Shown one piece after another: positions 35,856 to 44,333 of a stretch of 64,000 nucleotides of DNA. Source of the DNA: Pseudaminobacter soli (ex Zhang et al. 2022) (GTDB lineage Bacteria; Pseudomonadota; Alphaproteobacteria; Rhizobiales; Rhizobiaceae); the NCBI RefSeq assembly GCF_014595955.1, contig NZ_JABVCF010000001.1:434001-498000 (forward strand). Direction: 5' to 3'. The first letter of the stretch is position 1, and each line of letters opens with the position of its first letter. The position numbers and the translations under genes are program-made. A model generated the notes under the pieces. The model searched no databases. It worked only from the letters and a program-made list of their open reading frames with translations, and was not told the origin of the DNA.

Positions 35856-36908
35856 CTAGGGGCAGGGATTGCCCATGCGCTGGTGAAGGTCGTCGACCGC
35901 GGCTTGCATATCCTTCGTCCACTTTACCTCGGCGGACTGCAATGCGACCCGAAGCTGCGGAATGCTGGTCGCACCGATGATGCTCGACGTGACAAAGGGC
36001 TGGTTGAGCACGAAGGCGCCGGCAAACAGCGCGGGATCCATTTCGAACGAGCGCGCAAGGTCGGTGTAGGCGACGAAGGCTTCGGCGGCATGGGGAGTTT
36101 CGTAGCGCTGGCCGCGATTGAAGAGGGTCGTGCGCGCGCCTTCCGGCCGTGCGCCGTGATTGTATTTGCCGGTGAGATAGCCCTGCGCCAAGGGTGAGTA
36201 GGCAAGCAGGCTTACATCCTCCCGGTCCGCCACTTCCACGAGATTCACCTCGAAGGTGCGGTTCACGAAGTTGTAGGCGTTCTGCACGGAGACAACGCGC
36301 GGCCCGATGCCACGCTCGGCGGCAAAGAGGAAACGCATCACGCCCCATGAACTTTCGTTCGACAGGCCGAGATGGCGGATCTTGCCGGCCTTCACGAGGT
36401 CGTCGAAGACGGCCAGCGTCTCCTCGATCGGGGTTTCGTCCGGGTCCCGCTCAGCCGGCCAGGCACCGACGCGCGTAGGGTTGGCGCCCCAGGGGGCTTT
36501 CCGCTCGGGGAAATGGATCTGATAGAGATCGACATAGTCGGTCTGGAGCCTCTTCAGAGACTTGTCGATGGCGTCGAAAATGTCGGCGCGCACCAGCCGC
36601 GAGGGGCGGCCGCCCCGGTACCAGTCATTGGCCGTCCTCCCGACCACCTTGGTCGCCAGCACCACGTCCTGCCGGTTCTTCCGCGCCTTGATCCAGGAGC
36701 CGACGATCCGTTCAGTGCTGCCCTGCGTCTCCGGCTTGGGTGGGATTGAGTAAAGCTCGGCCGTATCCAGGAAATTGACCCCGCGCTCGAAGGCAAGATC
36801 CATCTGCTCGTGACCCTCGGCCTCGGTGTTCTGCTGACCCCAGGTCATGGTGCCGAGGCAAATTCTCGAGACAAGCAGGTCGGTGCGGCCGAGGCGGCGC
36901 ATTTCCAT
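35856..36908 (-). CDS. Aldo/keto reductase (Tas-like)
   Basis: A 350-residue NADPH-dependent aldo/keto reductase. Start MEMRRLGRTDLLVSRICLGT, catalytic D and Y in FLDTAELYSIPP, the lysine in LATKVVGR, the histidine in DLYQIHFPER, and the cofactor segment SSIIGATSIPQLR. Length and the SIPPKPETQGSTE insertion match the E. coli Tas subgroup. GGAGAG precedes the ATG at 36908. Physiological substrate unknown. Stands between the convergent DUF922 gene and the J-domain gene on the same strand. Confidence 0.9.
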   Translation of the reverse strand: MEMRRLGRTDLLVSRICLGTMTWGQQNTEAEGHEQMDLAFERGVNFLDTAELYSIPPKPETQGSTERIVGSWIKARKNRQDVVLATKVVGRTANDWYRGGRPSRLVRADIFDAIDKSLKRLQTDYVDLYQIHFPERKAPWGANPTRVGAWPAERDPDETPIEETLAVFDDLVKAGKIRHLGLSNESSWGVMRFLFAAERGIGPRVVSVQNAYNFVNRTFEVNLVEVADREDVSLLAYSPLAQGYLTGKYNHGARPEGARTTLFNRGQRYETPHAAEAFVAYTDLARSFEMDPALFAGAFVLNQPFVTSSIIGATSIPQLRVALQSAEVKWTKDMQAAVDDLHQRMGNPCP

Positions 36909-37020
36909 CGGGGACTCTCCGGATCTTTGGTTAGGCAGGCTGCGGGCGGCCACAAACTAATGCGCAAAATCGCAAAGCCAAGGGGCTTCGCGCGATCATA
37001 TCATCGCGCAGAAGGAACGA

Positions 37021-37473
37021 TCAGCGGCGGCTTCTACGGATTGCCCGCTTGCAGGCTTCGTCGATCAGCACGTTCGCCACCTTCATGCGAAGCATGGCGT
37101 GCTCGCGCAGGTGCGGCGCCACCCGATCCGGATGATTGGCAAAGGCAAAGCGACGGCGGATCCGCGTGAACTCGGCCGGATTCGCCTTGTCCAAGCCTAG
37201 CTCGGCCGCAATCGCCTGCGGGTCTGTTGCGATTGGCAGTTCAGCAACGGCCGGTTCGGGCGTGATCTTGATCGCATCCTCTCCGAAGACGTCGCGATAC
37301 TCCGCTTCGACTGCGTCTTCAGCGACGCGGATGCGTCCGGAATGCAGTTCGTCGGCAACCGCGAGATAGTCGAACGGAATCGTAGGCGCCGGGCCGGACG
37401 GCTCGAGTTCGTCGCGCGCCGCTATCAGTTCGTCGAGCAGGGTCGCGAAATCCCGGTTTGCCTGCGTTCCCAT
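37021..37473 (-). CDS. J-domain-like protein with N-terminal helical region
   Basis: A 150-residue protein whose last 45 residues read as a DnaJ J domain: FTRIRRRFAFANHPDRVAPHLREHAMLRMKVANVLIDEAC, with the HPD triad intact. The rest (NRDFATLLDELIAARDEL and an acidic middle) is unrelated to known DnaJ parts. The ATG at 37473 has GAGGAGG upstream. Possibly a specialised DnaK co-chaperone; the client is unknown. An alternative start at 37524 lacks a ribosome site. Confidence 0.7.
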   Translation of the reverse strand: MGTQANRDFATLLDELIAARDELEPSGPAPTIPFDYLAVADELHSGRIRVAEDAVEAEYRDVFGEDAIKITPEPAVAELPIATDPQAIAAELGLDKANPAEFTRIRRRFAFANHPDRVAPHLREHAMLRMKVANVLIDEACKRAIRRSRR

Positions 37474-37903
37474 GACAGCCTCCTCTGCCGAGAACCGACA
37501 GACCGCCTTTTTGATCCGATGCATAGGGGGCGAGGGTTAAGAAACATGCGGCGACCCACACGAGAATCTGAAGAAATTTGAGTTTGGCGCCGGGATGCTA
37601 TGTCGCACTGCCGTCATGCTTATGCTGCACTGCACAATTCGATCGAATCACCTAGATGCGCATGCGGGAGGAAGAACGGGGTGCTGATTATGACGACCTT
37701 CCTGACCGAACTCTTCTGCCGACCCCGACCGGGATGCACCGGACCGATCCGGACCGCGCTCGCCGCAATCGAGACCTTCAACGGAAGGAGCAGGCCGGAT
37801 TTCCGGCTGCGGCCAGCGGATTTTCCCCGTCACCCGCGCACGGGGTTCCGACTCTAGCGCTTCCAGGGCTATTGCCCCATTCCGTGTGAGGTTCGGCGAG
37901 AAC
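37474..37903. other. 430-base gap without a confident gene
   Basis: Nothing in this stretch is convincing as coding. A 55-codon plus-strand frame (37690-37857, MTTFLTELFCRPRPGCTG...) follows a weak purine-rich region but has no recognisable domain and Arg/Pro-rich composition typical of GC-rich shadow frames. The right end holds the 3' flank of the hydrolase gene, and the left end the upstream region of the J-domain gene. Confidence 0.4.
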
Positions 37904-38884
37904 TCAGGGCGAGCGGGCGAGCATCCAGTTCAGCGCGTCGCGCCAGTCGCTCATGCGGATCGGCGTACCGTGGGAGCCGGTCTCGAAGCGGACGAAGCGG
38001 GCGGGATAGCCGCGCGCTTTGGCGGAAAGCGAACGGAAAAAGGCCTCCTGCTTGTCGACTGGAAAAACGGTGTCGCGACTGCCATGTCCGAAGAAGACCG
38101 GAACGCGCCGCTTGAAGGCCGGGCTGGCCGGAAAATCTTCGTCCCAATGGGAGCCGAGCAGCAGAATCCCCGACAGCCTTCTCGCAACCGTCTTATCGCT
38201 CGCCAGCAGCCAGCAAATTCTACCGCCCATCGAGCCGCAGGCGACGAAGACCTTCGCGGAGGGCGACTGTTCCGCATAGTGGCGGATGAGTGCGGCGACC
38301 TGGGCGGCACCCGCCTCGCCGAAATCCGGGAAATCCGGCGAGAGATAGAGGCCGCCATTGGCGGCCATCAGGTTCTTGATGCGGTTGAAATTGCCGCCAA
38401 AGCTGAAGTCATCGATGCCCTGCTTGCGGCTGCCGCCCCGCCCGTGGAGGTAGACGGTGATGTAGCGGGCATTCGTGGTGGCGCCGACCGCGAAATGGCG
38501 CACGTCTCCGACTTGCGTGCGCAGAACGAGGTCCTGCTGCACTCTCCGCACGGCCGTGTAGACATACTTTCCTTGGACGCGGCGCTCCGCGATCTGGTCC
38601 CGCTGATTGATATCGCGGGCTTCCCGATAGTCGACGACGAGATAGGAGCCACCGTCCCTACTCTCCAGTATACCGGGATAGGCGAAGAGTTCGTCCTTGA
38701 AGGGTTTTAGCTGGTCGGCGGATGCTGGGGCTGAAAGCAGCACCAAGGCGGCAGTAAAGAGTGCTGCAAACGAAGCGCGCCTTCGGCGCGGCCGTCCAAT
38801 CTTCCCCCTTGTGAGGGAGATGTCCGGCAGGACAGACGGGGGCGCGAAGACGCGCATGGCGACGATCACTTGGGCATAGTCCAC
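37904..38884 (-). CDS. Alpha/beta hydrolase fold protein with unusual N-terminus
   Basis: A 326-residue protein. From about residue 36 there is a signal-like stretch (RRRRASFAALFTAALVLLSAPASA) and then a serine hydrolase fold: oxyanion strand YITVYLHGRGGSRK, nucleophile elbow VACGSMGGRICW (G-S-M-G-G), acid GHGSRDTVFP and histidine ETGSHGTPIR. The ATG at 38884 has AGGAG six bases upstream, inside the end of the preceding gene (19-base overlap). Residues about 12-36 are encoded by a palindromic intergenic-type element, see the repeat entry. Probably an exported esterase; substrate unknown. Confidence 0.75.
   Translation of the reverse strand: MDYAQVIVAMRVFAPPSVLPDISLTRGKIGRPRRRRASFAALFTAALVLLSAPASADQLKPFKDELFAYPGILESRDGGSYLVVDYREARDINQRDQIAERRVQGKYVYTAVRRVQQDLVLRTQVGDVRHFAVGATTNARYITVYLHGRGGSRKQGIDDFSFGGNFNRIKNLMAANGGLYLSPDFPDFGEAGAAQVAALIRHYAEQSPSAKVFVACGSMGGRICWLLASDKTVARRLSGILLLGSHWDEDFPASPAFKRRVPVFFGHGSRDTVFPVDKQEAFFRSLSAKARGYPARFVRFETGSHGTPIRMSDWRDALNWMLARSP
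38776..38850. repeat. Mosaic palindromic element inside a coding start
   Basis: About 75 bases made of three adjacent hairpins: CGCGCC-TTC-GGCGCG (38776-38790), an imperfect ATCTTCCCCC/AGGGAGAT arm pair around 38799-38821, and TGTCC-GGCA-GGACA (38821-38834). The text resembles short dispersed elements I know from Mesorhizobium and relatives (RIME-like). It falls within codons of about 12-36 of the hydrolase gene and keeps the frame open. Confidence 0.5.
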
Positions 38885-40482
38885 TCCTGCAACACCCCGC
38901 CCGCCTCGGCTAGCGCCTCGGCCGTATCGACGTCTACGGCTGCTGCCGGTCCGAGTTCCACGTCTATGATGCTCGCGATCCCGGATTCCACCAGGTTTCG
39001 AGCACCGACGTCGCCCTCCAATCGGAGGACCTCCGGGAAAACCGAGCGCGGCAGGATGACCGGGTTGCCGCGCTTGCCTTCGTACGATGCCCGCACCACC
39101 TGCTGTCCGCCCGCCGCCAGAAAGGTCGAGACCAGCCGGTCCAGGTCACGGGAAGAGATCTCCGGCATGTCGCCCAGCACGATGAGCGCCCCGGCCGCAT
39201 TGTCCGGCAGGCTCTCGATTCCCGCCTTCAACGAACTGGCCAGCCCACTCGCAAATTGCGGATTGTCCACGAAGCGAACCTCAAGGTCGTCGAGCGCCTC
39301 GCGGATGCGTTCGGTCTGATGTCCCGTGACCACCGTCACCGAACTCGCCCGACTCGCCTTGGCAGTGCGGCAGACACGGCGGATCAGCGGCTCGCCCTCG
39401 AAGAGCGCCAGCAATTTGTTGGGTCCACCCATCCGCGTCGACCTGCCTGCGGCCAGCACGATCGCGTGCACGATCTCGCCGCCGGGACGCTCGCGCGGCT
39501 GCGGCCGGCTGGCGATCTCCATCAGCAGGCCGCCGACTCCCATCCGGGCGATGTCGCCGGATGAGACCTCCAGCCCGGCAAGTAGGCGGTCGAGCACCCA
39601 GTCGAATCCGTTCTCCTTGGGGCTGCGGGCACAGCCGGGCGCGCCCAAGACCATCTTGCCACCGACTTGCCCGAGGACAAGAAGGTTACCCGGGTCGACC
39701 GGCATGCCGGCGCGCACGACCTCGCCTCCGGCTGCCCGGATTGCCGCGGGGATCACATCGTCGAAATCACATAGCGCCGAGGCGCCGAAGACAATCGCCA
39801 AGTCGCTGTCGGCGAGGAGGTCGCCGAGCGCTGCCGCGACCTCGCCTGCATCGTGCGCAGTGCGCCGCTCTCCGGAAACGAAGCTGCCGGACCGTTCCAG
39901 CCGCGCTTCGGTGATCCGCATGGTCTTCGCGATCACACCCTCCTTGAGCCTCGGAAGCACGGTGTGGACGATGCCGACGCGCTGCGCGGCGAACGGATGA
40001 ACTTCGAGGAGCCTGCTGCCGCTCAGGACCGCGCAGGCGGCATCGACCAGATGCCCGGCGACTGCGAAGGGTATGATCTTGACGGTTGCTACCATCTGCC
40101 CGCGCTCGACGGTAGCCTTGTCGGCCAGCGTGGCGATGGTGATGGCGGGGTCGAGGGCATTGACGGCGTCGATCAGCTTGGCATCGACCGTGAAGACGCC
40201 CGCGGCGGCCGCATGGAGATTCACCCGTCCCGTCGAAGGCGACTTCACCTCGACATTGCGGCTCCGGATAGCGGCGGCGATACGGGCGGCCGCGGTGTCC
40301 TCGTCGAGATCGCCCGGCTCGAGCACGGCCGCGATGATCTCCTGGAGGCCAGCGGCGCGCAGGACTTCTATGTCGGATTGCGTGATGCGGTGTGCCTTGG
40401 GATACTTTCGCTCACCAACCAGCAGCGCGTGTGCCAGTAATGCGCCTTCCGCCTCGCCGACCGGTACGGGCCCGAATTTCAT
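38866..40482 (-). CDS. Molybdopterin-binding / MobA-like nucleotidyltransferase fusion
   Basis: A 538-residue two-domain protein. Residues about 1-330 are a MoeA/MogA-type molybdopterin-binding region (MKFGPVPVGEAEGALLAHAL at the start; LADSDLAIVFGASALCDFDDVIPAA; GCARSPKENGFDWVL). Residues about 340-530 are a MobA/MocA-like transferase: AIVLAAGRSTRMGGPNKLLAL, VTVVTGHQ, ALIVLGDMPEIS, KRGNPVILPRS. It probably adds a nucleotide to molybdopterin for a xanthine-dehydrogenase-type enzyme. The start overlaps the XdhC C-terminal gene by four bases, a further link to Mo-enzyme maturation. Confidence 0.9.
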   Translation of the reverse strand: MKFGPVPVGEAEGALLAHALLVGERKYPKAHRITQSDIEVLRAAGLQEIIAAVLEPGDLDEDTAAARIAAAIRSRNVEVKSPSTGRVNLHAAAAGVFTVDAKLIDAVNALDPAITIATLADKATVERGQMVATVKIIPFAVAGHLVDAACAVLSGSRLLEVHPFAAQRVGIVHTVLPRLKEGVIAKTMRITEARLERSGSFVSGERRTAHDAGEVAAALGDLLADSDLAIVFGASALCDFDDVIPAAIRAAGGEVVRAGMPVDPGNLLVLGQVGGKMVLGAPGCARSPKENGFDWVLDRLLAGLEVSSGDIARMGVGGLLMEIASRPQPRERPGGEIVHAIVLAAGRSTRMGGPNKLLALFEGEPLIRRVCRTAKASRASSVTVVTGHQTERIREALDDLEVRFVDNPQFASGLASSLKAGIESLPDNAAGALIVLGDMPEISSRDLDRLVSTFLAAGGQQVVRASYEGKRGNPVILPRSVFPEVLRLEGDVGARNLVESGIASIIDVELGPAAAVDVDTAEALAEAGGVLQEWTMPK

Positions 40483-41189
40483 GCCGCTCGCCCTGCGTCG
40501 GCTTTGGACAGGCCGCGCGAGCGCAACGCCTGGATCACCTGCGCCAGCACGGCCACCGCGATCTCGGCCGGGCTGCTCGCCCCGATGTCGAGCCCAATCG
40601 GCGCGTGGATACGCGCGATCTCGCTGTCACTCATGCCGGCGTCCTGCAGGCGCTTCACTCGACTGGCATGCGTCTTTCGGCTGCCCAGCGCACCCACATA
40701 GAAGCAGCCCGCCTCGAGCGCAGACTTCAGCGCGAAATCGTCGATCTTTGGGTCATGGGTGACGGCCGCCAGCGCTGTATAGCCGTCCAGCGGACGATCT
40801 TTCAGCACGGTCTCCGGCCAATCGGCATGGAGCGGCACGTCGGGAAAACGTACTTCGGTCGCGAAGGCGGTGCGCGGATCGATGATCTCCATGTCGAAGC
40901 CTGCCACCTTGGCCATTGGCGCCAGGGCCTGGCTGATGTGGACAGCGCCGATCACCACCAGGCGTGGGCGCGGCACGCTGACGTTGAGGAAGTAGCTAAC
41001 GCCGCCTGCCTCCACGGTGCCGGAGAGGCCGGTCCGGAACGCCTTCGCGACTTCAGCGCCGAGATCGCCGGATACCGTCTCGCCCTCGCGGATGACGCGG
41101 CTCGCGCCGCTTGCCAGGTCGGTCAGCAGGATCGCCGCGCGGCGGGCCCGCCTCTCTGCGTTCAAGGTCTTTAGCGACTGCGGGTCCAT
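40479..41189 (-). CDS. XdhC C-terminal (Rossmann) domain protein
   Basis: A 236-residue protein equal to the XdhC C-terminal half: LVVIGAVHISQALAPMAKVAGFDMEIIDPR is the Rossmann strand-helix, and YVGALGSRKTHASRVKRL with the closing GLDIGASSPAEIAVAVLAQVI is the family signature. XdhC-type proteins bind molybdenum cofactor and help sulfurate and insert it. The first about 90 residues are not the usual XdhC N-terminal domain, which is encoded by the next gene upstream. ATG 41189 lies two bases after that gene; a longer open frame is ignored. Confidence 0.9.
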   Translation of the reverse strand: MDPQSLKTLNAERRARRAAILLTDLASGASRVIREGETVSGDLGAEVAKAFRTGLSGTVEAGGVSYFLNVSVPRPRLVVIGAVHISQALAPMAKVAGFDMEIIDPRTAFATEVRFPDVPLHADWPETVLKDRPLDGYTALAAVTHDPKIDDFALKSALEAGCFYVGALGSRKTHASRVKRLQDAGMSDSEIARIHAPIGLDIGASSPAEIAVAVLAQVIQALRSRGLSKADAGRAA

Positions 41190-41191
41190 GC

Positions 41192-41527
41192 TCAGCCCAG
41201 CCTCTCTACATAGACCTTGATGCGACCCCCGCAGGACAGGCCGACGCGCCATGCGGTCTCGTCCGCGACGCCGAACTCCAGCATCTTGGGCTTCCCGGCA
41301 TCGATTACGTCGATTGCCTCGCTGATGACCGTGCCCTCCACGCATCCACCCGAGACGGAGCCGTGGAAATTGCCTTCCGAATCGATGACCAGATGGCTGC
41401 CGACCGGCCGCGACGCCGAACCCCAGGTTTCGATGACCGTCGCGATCGCCACCTTGCGTCCGCCGTCCAGCCATTCCTCCGCGATCGCTAGCGGGTCGCG
41501 GGATTCGTCGAGAGCGGTCTTGGCCAT
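41192..41527 (-). CDS. XdhC N-terminal (CoxI-type) domain protein
   Basis: A 111-residue XdhC_CoxI domain: VAIATVIETWGSASRPVGSHLVIDSEG followed by FHGSVSGGCVEGTVI, including the conserved cysteine, and a closing GLSCGGRIKVYVERL with a second cysteine. In single-chain XdhC this domain precedes the Rossmann domain; here it is a separate gene two bases upstream, so the two products probably form a complex. AGGAG lies 8 bases before the ATG. Confidence 0.9.
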   Translation of the reverse strand: MAKTALDESRDPLAIAEEWLDGGRKVAIATVIETWGSASRPVGSHLVIDSEGNFHGSVSGGCVEGTVISEAIDVIDAGKPKMLEFGVADETAWRVGLSCGGRIKVYVERLG

Positions 41528-41594
41528 CGGCTTTCTCCTCTGGTTCAGCCTACCACACCGTGTCGCGGACGACGCATAGGCTATCCTACGCCCT

Positions 41595-42860
41595 TCAGGC
41601 AGCGCTACCTTGGCGCGGGCCCAGATAACGGCGCGGATCGACGCTCTCCGGCTGGCGTTCGCCCAGCGAGGCGCAGAGGTCTGCGAGAGCATCGAGATTG
41701 TGCACCCGGCGGAACTCGTCGACATGCGGCAGCATGGCACGCACCCCGCGGGCACGCGCCTCGAAGCCGTCGAACCTGAGCAGCGGGTTCAGCCAGATCA
41801 GCCGGCGGCAGGATTTGCGCAGCCGCTCCATCTCACTGGATAGGCCGGCGACATCGTCGCGCTCCAGCCCGTCGGTGATGAGGAGCACCACGGCCCCCTG
41901 CCCCAGCACGCGGCGCGACCACAACCGGTTGAATTCGTGCAGCGTGTCGCCGATGCGCGTCCCGCCGGACCAATCCTTTACCGCGGCCGAACAGTCGGCA
42001 AGTGCGGCATCTGGGTCACAATTGCGCAGTTGCCGCGTCAGGTTGGTGAGCCGCGTTCCGAAGACGAAGGCGTGCACCCGACGCCGTTTTTCGGCGATGG
42101 CGTGGAGGAAATGCAGGAAGATCCGCGAGTACTGGCTCATCGAGCCCGAGATGTCGGCGAGGATAACCAGCGGCGGATGCACCTCGCGCGGCGACCGGAA
42201 CTTCGGAAGGATGAGTTCGCCGCCGGTTCGGGCCGAGGAGCGCATCATGGCGCGCGGATCGATCTTGCGGCCGCGCGGGTCGGGACGGAACCGCCGAGTC
42301 GCAACCAAGTCGAAGGGCAGCCGCAAGTCGGCGATCTCGCGCTTCGCCTCGCTCAATTCGGCGGCCGTCATCTGTGCGAAATCCTTGCCGCGCAACACCT
42401 CGTTGCCGGAGACGGTGAAACGCGCGTCCACCTCGATCTCGGGCACCTCTTGCGGCGCCTTGTTCCGGTGGCCCTCGAACATCGCCTCGCTGACGCGGCT
42501 TTCGGCGGCGCGCGGCTTCTGCTTCTCGCGCATATCGGGCGCCACTGGGGAGAACATGGCGAGCAGCTTTTCGACCAGTTCGCGTGATTTCCAGAACAGC
42601 CGGAAGGCCTCGTCGAACACGGCATGGTCCTCGTGGCGGGTGACCAGCACCGCGTGCAGCGTCCAGTAGAAATCCTCGCGCGAGCCAATGCCGGCCGCCA
42701 GCACCGCCTCGATCGCATCCTTCACAGTGGCCGGCCCCACCCGGATCCCCGCCTTGCGCAGCGCTCGGGCGAAATAGACGATGTTGTCGGCCAGGCGGCC
42801 GTGAGCATCCGCCTTGTTTCTGTTCCTTTCGCTAGCCGAAGGATTCGCCAAAACACTCAC
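41595..42860 (-). CDS. VWA domain protein, CoxE type
   Basis: A 421-residue protein whose C-terminal half is a von Willebrand A domain with MIDAS motif DISGSMSQYS near residue 237 and later SGGTRIGDTLHEF and LLITDGLER. The N-terminal part (about 1-200) is the CoxE-type helical region. In Oligotropha, CoxE works with the AAA ATPase CoxD to build the Cu-Mo site of CO dehydrogenase; here it pairs with the MoxR gene upstream. The start is GTG, overlapping the previous stop (GTGA). Confidence 0.9.
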   Translation of the reverse strand: MSVLANPSASERNRNKADAHGRLADNIVYFARALRKAGIRVGPATVKDAIEAVLAAGIGSREDFYWTLHAVLVTRHEDHAVFDEAFRLFWKSRELVEKLLAMFSPVAPDMREKQKPRAAESRVSEAMFEGHRNKAPQEVPEIEVDARFTVSGNEVLRGKDFAQMTAAELSEAKREIADLRLPFDLVATRRFRPDPRGRKIDPRAMMRSSARTGGELILPKFRSPREVHPPLVILADISGSMSQYSRIFLHFLHAIAEKRRRVHAFVFGTRLTNLTRQLRNCDPDAALADCSAAVKDWSGGTRIGDTLHEFNRLWSRRVLGQGAVVLLITDGLERDDVAGLSSEMERLRKSCRRLIWLNPLLRFDGFEARARGVRAMLPHVDEFRRVHNLDALADLCASLGERQPESVDPRRYLGPRQGSAA

Positions 42861-43069
42861 CCGGATAAGGGCATAAGCTCGAACACCCGCGCATCTCGGC
42901 TTGCCGCGGCAATGTCCCCCCGCTTCAAGGCCGAGCGCACCCGGTCAAGCTTCAAAGCGTCATCCATCGAAAAATAGGGACCCCATGCACCATCATCGGG
43001 TATCGTATCGATCTCGACTTCGGCGGCATATTTGCCTGCATGAACAAAACGAGTGGATCGACGAGTCAT
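42857..43069 (-). CDS. Small partner protein of a DUF4258-like module, 70 aa
   Basis: A 70-residue protein: a beta start TRRSTRFVHAGKYAAEVEIDTI, a turn WGPYFSMDDALKLDRVRSALKRGD, and a helical end with RVFELMPL. GAGGAG lies 6-7 bases before ATG 43069. I know similar proteins only as uncharacterised companions of DUF4258 genes; an antitoxin role is a guess from size and order. It overlaps the DUF4258 stop (ATGA) and the VWA start (GTGA), so it is embedded in the operon. Confidence 0.7.
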   Translation of the reverse strand: MTRRSTRFVHAGKYAAEVEIDTIPDDGAWGPYFSMDDALKLDRVRSALKRGDIAAASRDARVFELMPLSG

Positions 43070-43392
43070 TTCGATCTCCTCTTTAGATAGTCGCCTGTCC
43101 AACGGTCAGGGTCCGGTCGATAGGCGGTTATGAGCGTAGCGCCCTCAGGATCTGCGTTTGCGATTCCCCACAGAGCATGAACCGGAGAGCCTTCCGAGGT
43201 GGACTGAAGCACGAGCACACACGGACCCTTGTGGTAGTCCAAGTATTCCTCCACAGCGACCGCTGAAGGCAAGCCATCTAGGATCTCGGCCGCTGTAAGA
43301 TCATCATTGACGAGTTCGTCATATCCGTGTGCCGAAATCCGGACCTATCCCAAAGCGACGAGTGACTTAATTTCCTCCAGCAGCGCGCTCAT
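43066..43392 (-). pseudogene. DUF4258-like (RelE-fold toxin-like) gene with in-frame TAG
   Basis: Reading on the minus strand from ATG 43392 gives MSALLEEIKSLVALG, then TAG (43347-43345), then VRISAHGYDELVNDDLTAAEILDGL, and on through CVLVLQSTSEGSPVHALWGIA to ITAYRPDPDRWTGDYLKRRSK, in one frame of 109 codons. The order of elements matches DUF4258 domains, where a lysine is common at the position of the TAG (AAG to TAG is one change). The start overlaps the moxR stop as ATGA. Either a nonsense mutant, a suppressed or reinitiated gene, or a sequencing error. A TTG at 43272 could start a C-terminal fragment. Confidence 0.75.
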
Positions 43393-44315
43393 TCCGCCGC
43401 CGCCAGTTCCGCCTTCACTTCCTTGAGCAGGCGCCGCCCCTCGCCCTGCTCGATCCGCGCGATGTCGTCCTGATATTTCAGCAGGACGCCAATCGTGTCG
43501 GACACGGTCTCAGGATCGAGCGCCACCTTGTCGAGCTCGGTGAGCGCGCCCGCCCAGTCGATCGTCTCGGCCACGCCCGGAACCTTGAAGAGCTCCAGTT
43601 GCCGCAGCTTCTGCACGAAGCTGACCACTTCCGCCGAAAGCCGCTGGTTCGCCTGCGGCACTTTCCTGGCGACGATGTCGAGCTCCCGCGCCGCGTCGGG
43701 ATAATCGACCCAGTGATAGAGGCAACGGCGCTTCAGCGCATCGTGGATTTCCCGCGTTCTGTTGGTGGTGATGATGACGATCGGCGGCTCCTCCGCTTTG
43801 ATCGTTCCGAGTTCCGGGACAGTCACCTGGAAGTCGGCGAGTATTTCGAGCAGGAAGGCCTCGAACGACTCGTCGGTGCGGTCGAGCTCGTCGATCAGGA
43901 AGACCGGAGCCGCGCCTTTCTTGCCCTCGAGCGCCTGCAGGACCGGGCGTCGGATCAGGTATTTTTCGGAAAAGACGTTCTTCTCCATCGCTCCGCGGTC
44001 GACGCGGCCTTCCGCCTCCTCCATGCGGATCTCGATCATCTGCGCGGCATAGTTCCACTCGTAGACCGCGGAGGAGACATCCAGCCCCTCATAGCACTGC
44101 AGGCGGATCAGGGGCCGGCCCAGCGCCTCAGCCAGCACCTTTGCAATCTCCGTCTTGCCGACCCCCGCCTCGCCTTCGAGGAACAGCGGCCGCTTCATGC
44201 GTAGAGCGAGGAAGAGCACCGTCGCCAGGGCGCGGTCCGCCACATAGTCCGCCTCCGAAAGCAGCTTCAGAGTCTCGTCGATGGACTGGGGAAATGGGCG
44301 GGATGTGGCTTCCAA
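43389..44315 (-). CDS. MoxR family AAA+ ATPase (CoxD-like)
   Basis: A 308-residue MoxR-type ATPase with Walker A GEAGVGKTE near residue 49, Walker B VFLIDELDRTDE, sensor 1 IITTNRTREIHDALKRRCLYHW with the arginine finger region, and the C-terminal lid. It acts as a chaperone-like ATPase with the VWA protein encoded downstream, in the manner of CoxD/CoxE. The start is TTG with GGAGG six bases upstream. It follows the flavin reductase gene by 18 bases. Confidence 0.92.
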   Translation of the reverse strand: MEATSRPFPQSIDETLKLLSEADYVADRALATVLFLALRMKRPLFLEGEAGVGKTEIAKVLAEALGRPLIRLQCYEGLDVSSAVYEWNYAAQMIEIRMEEAEGRVDRGAMEKNVFSEKYLIRRPVLQALEGKKGAAPVFLIDELDRTDESFEAFLLEILADFQVTVPELGTIKAEEPPIVIITTNRTREIHDALKRRCLYHWVDYPDAARELDIVARKVPQANQRLSAEVVSFVQKLRQLELFKVPGVAETIDWAGALTELDKVALDPETVSDTIGVLLKYQDDIARIEQGEGRRLLKEVKAELAAAE

Positions 44316-44333
44316 CTGAAACCTCCGGCGGCC

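Noticed and set aside
37690-37857. 55-codon frame starting MTTFLTELF
   Set aside because: Weak ribosome site, no family resemblance; kept only as a remark in the gap entry.
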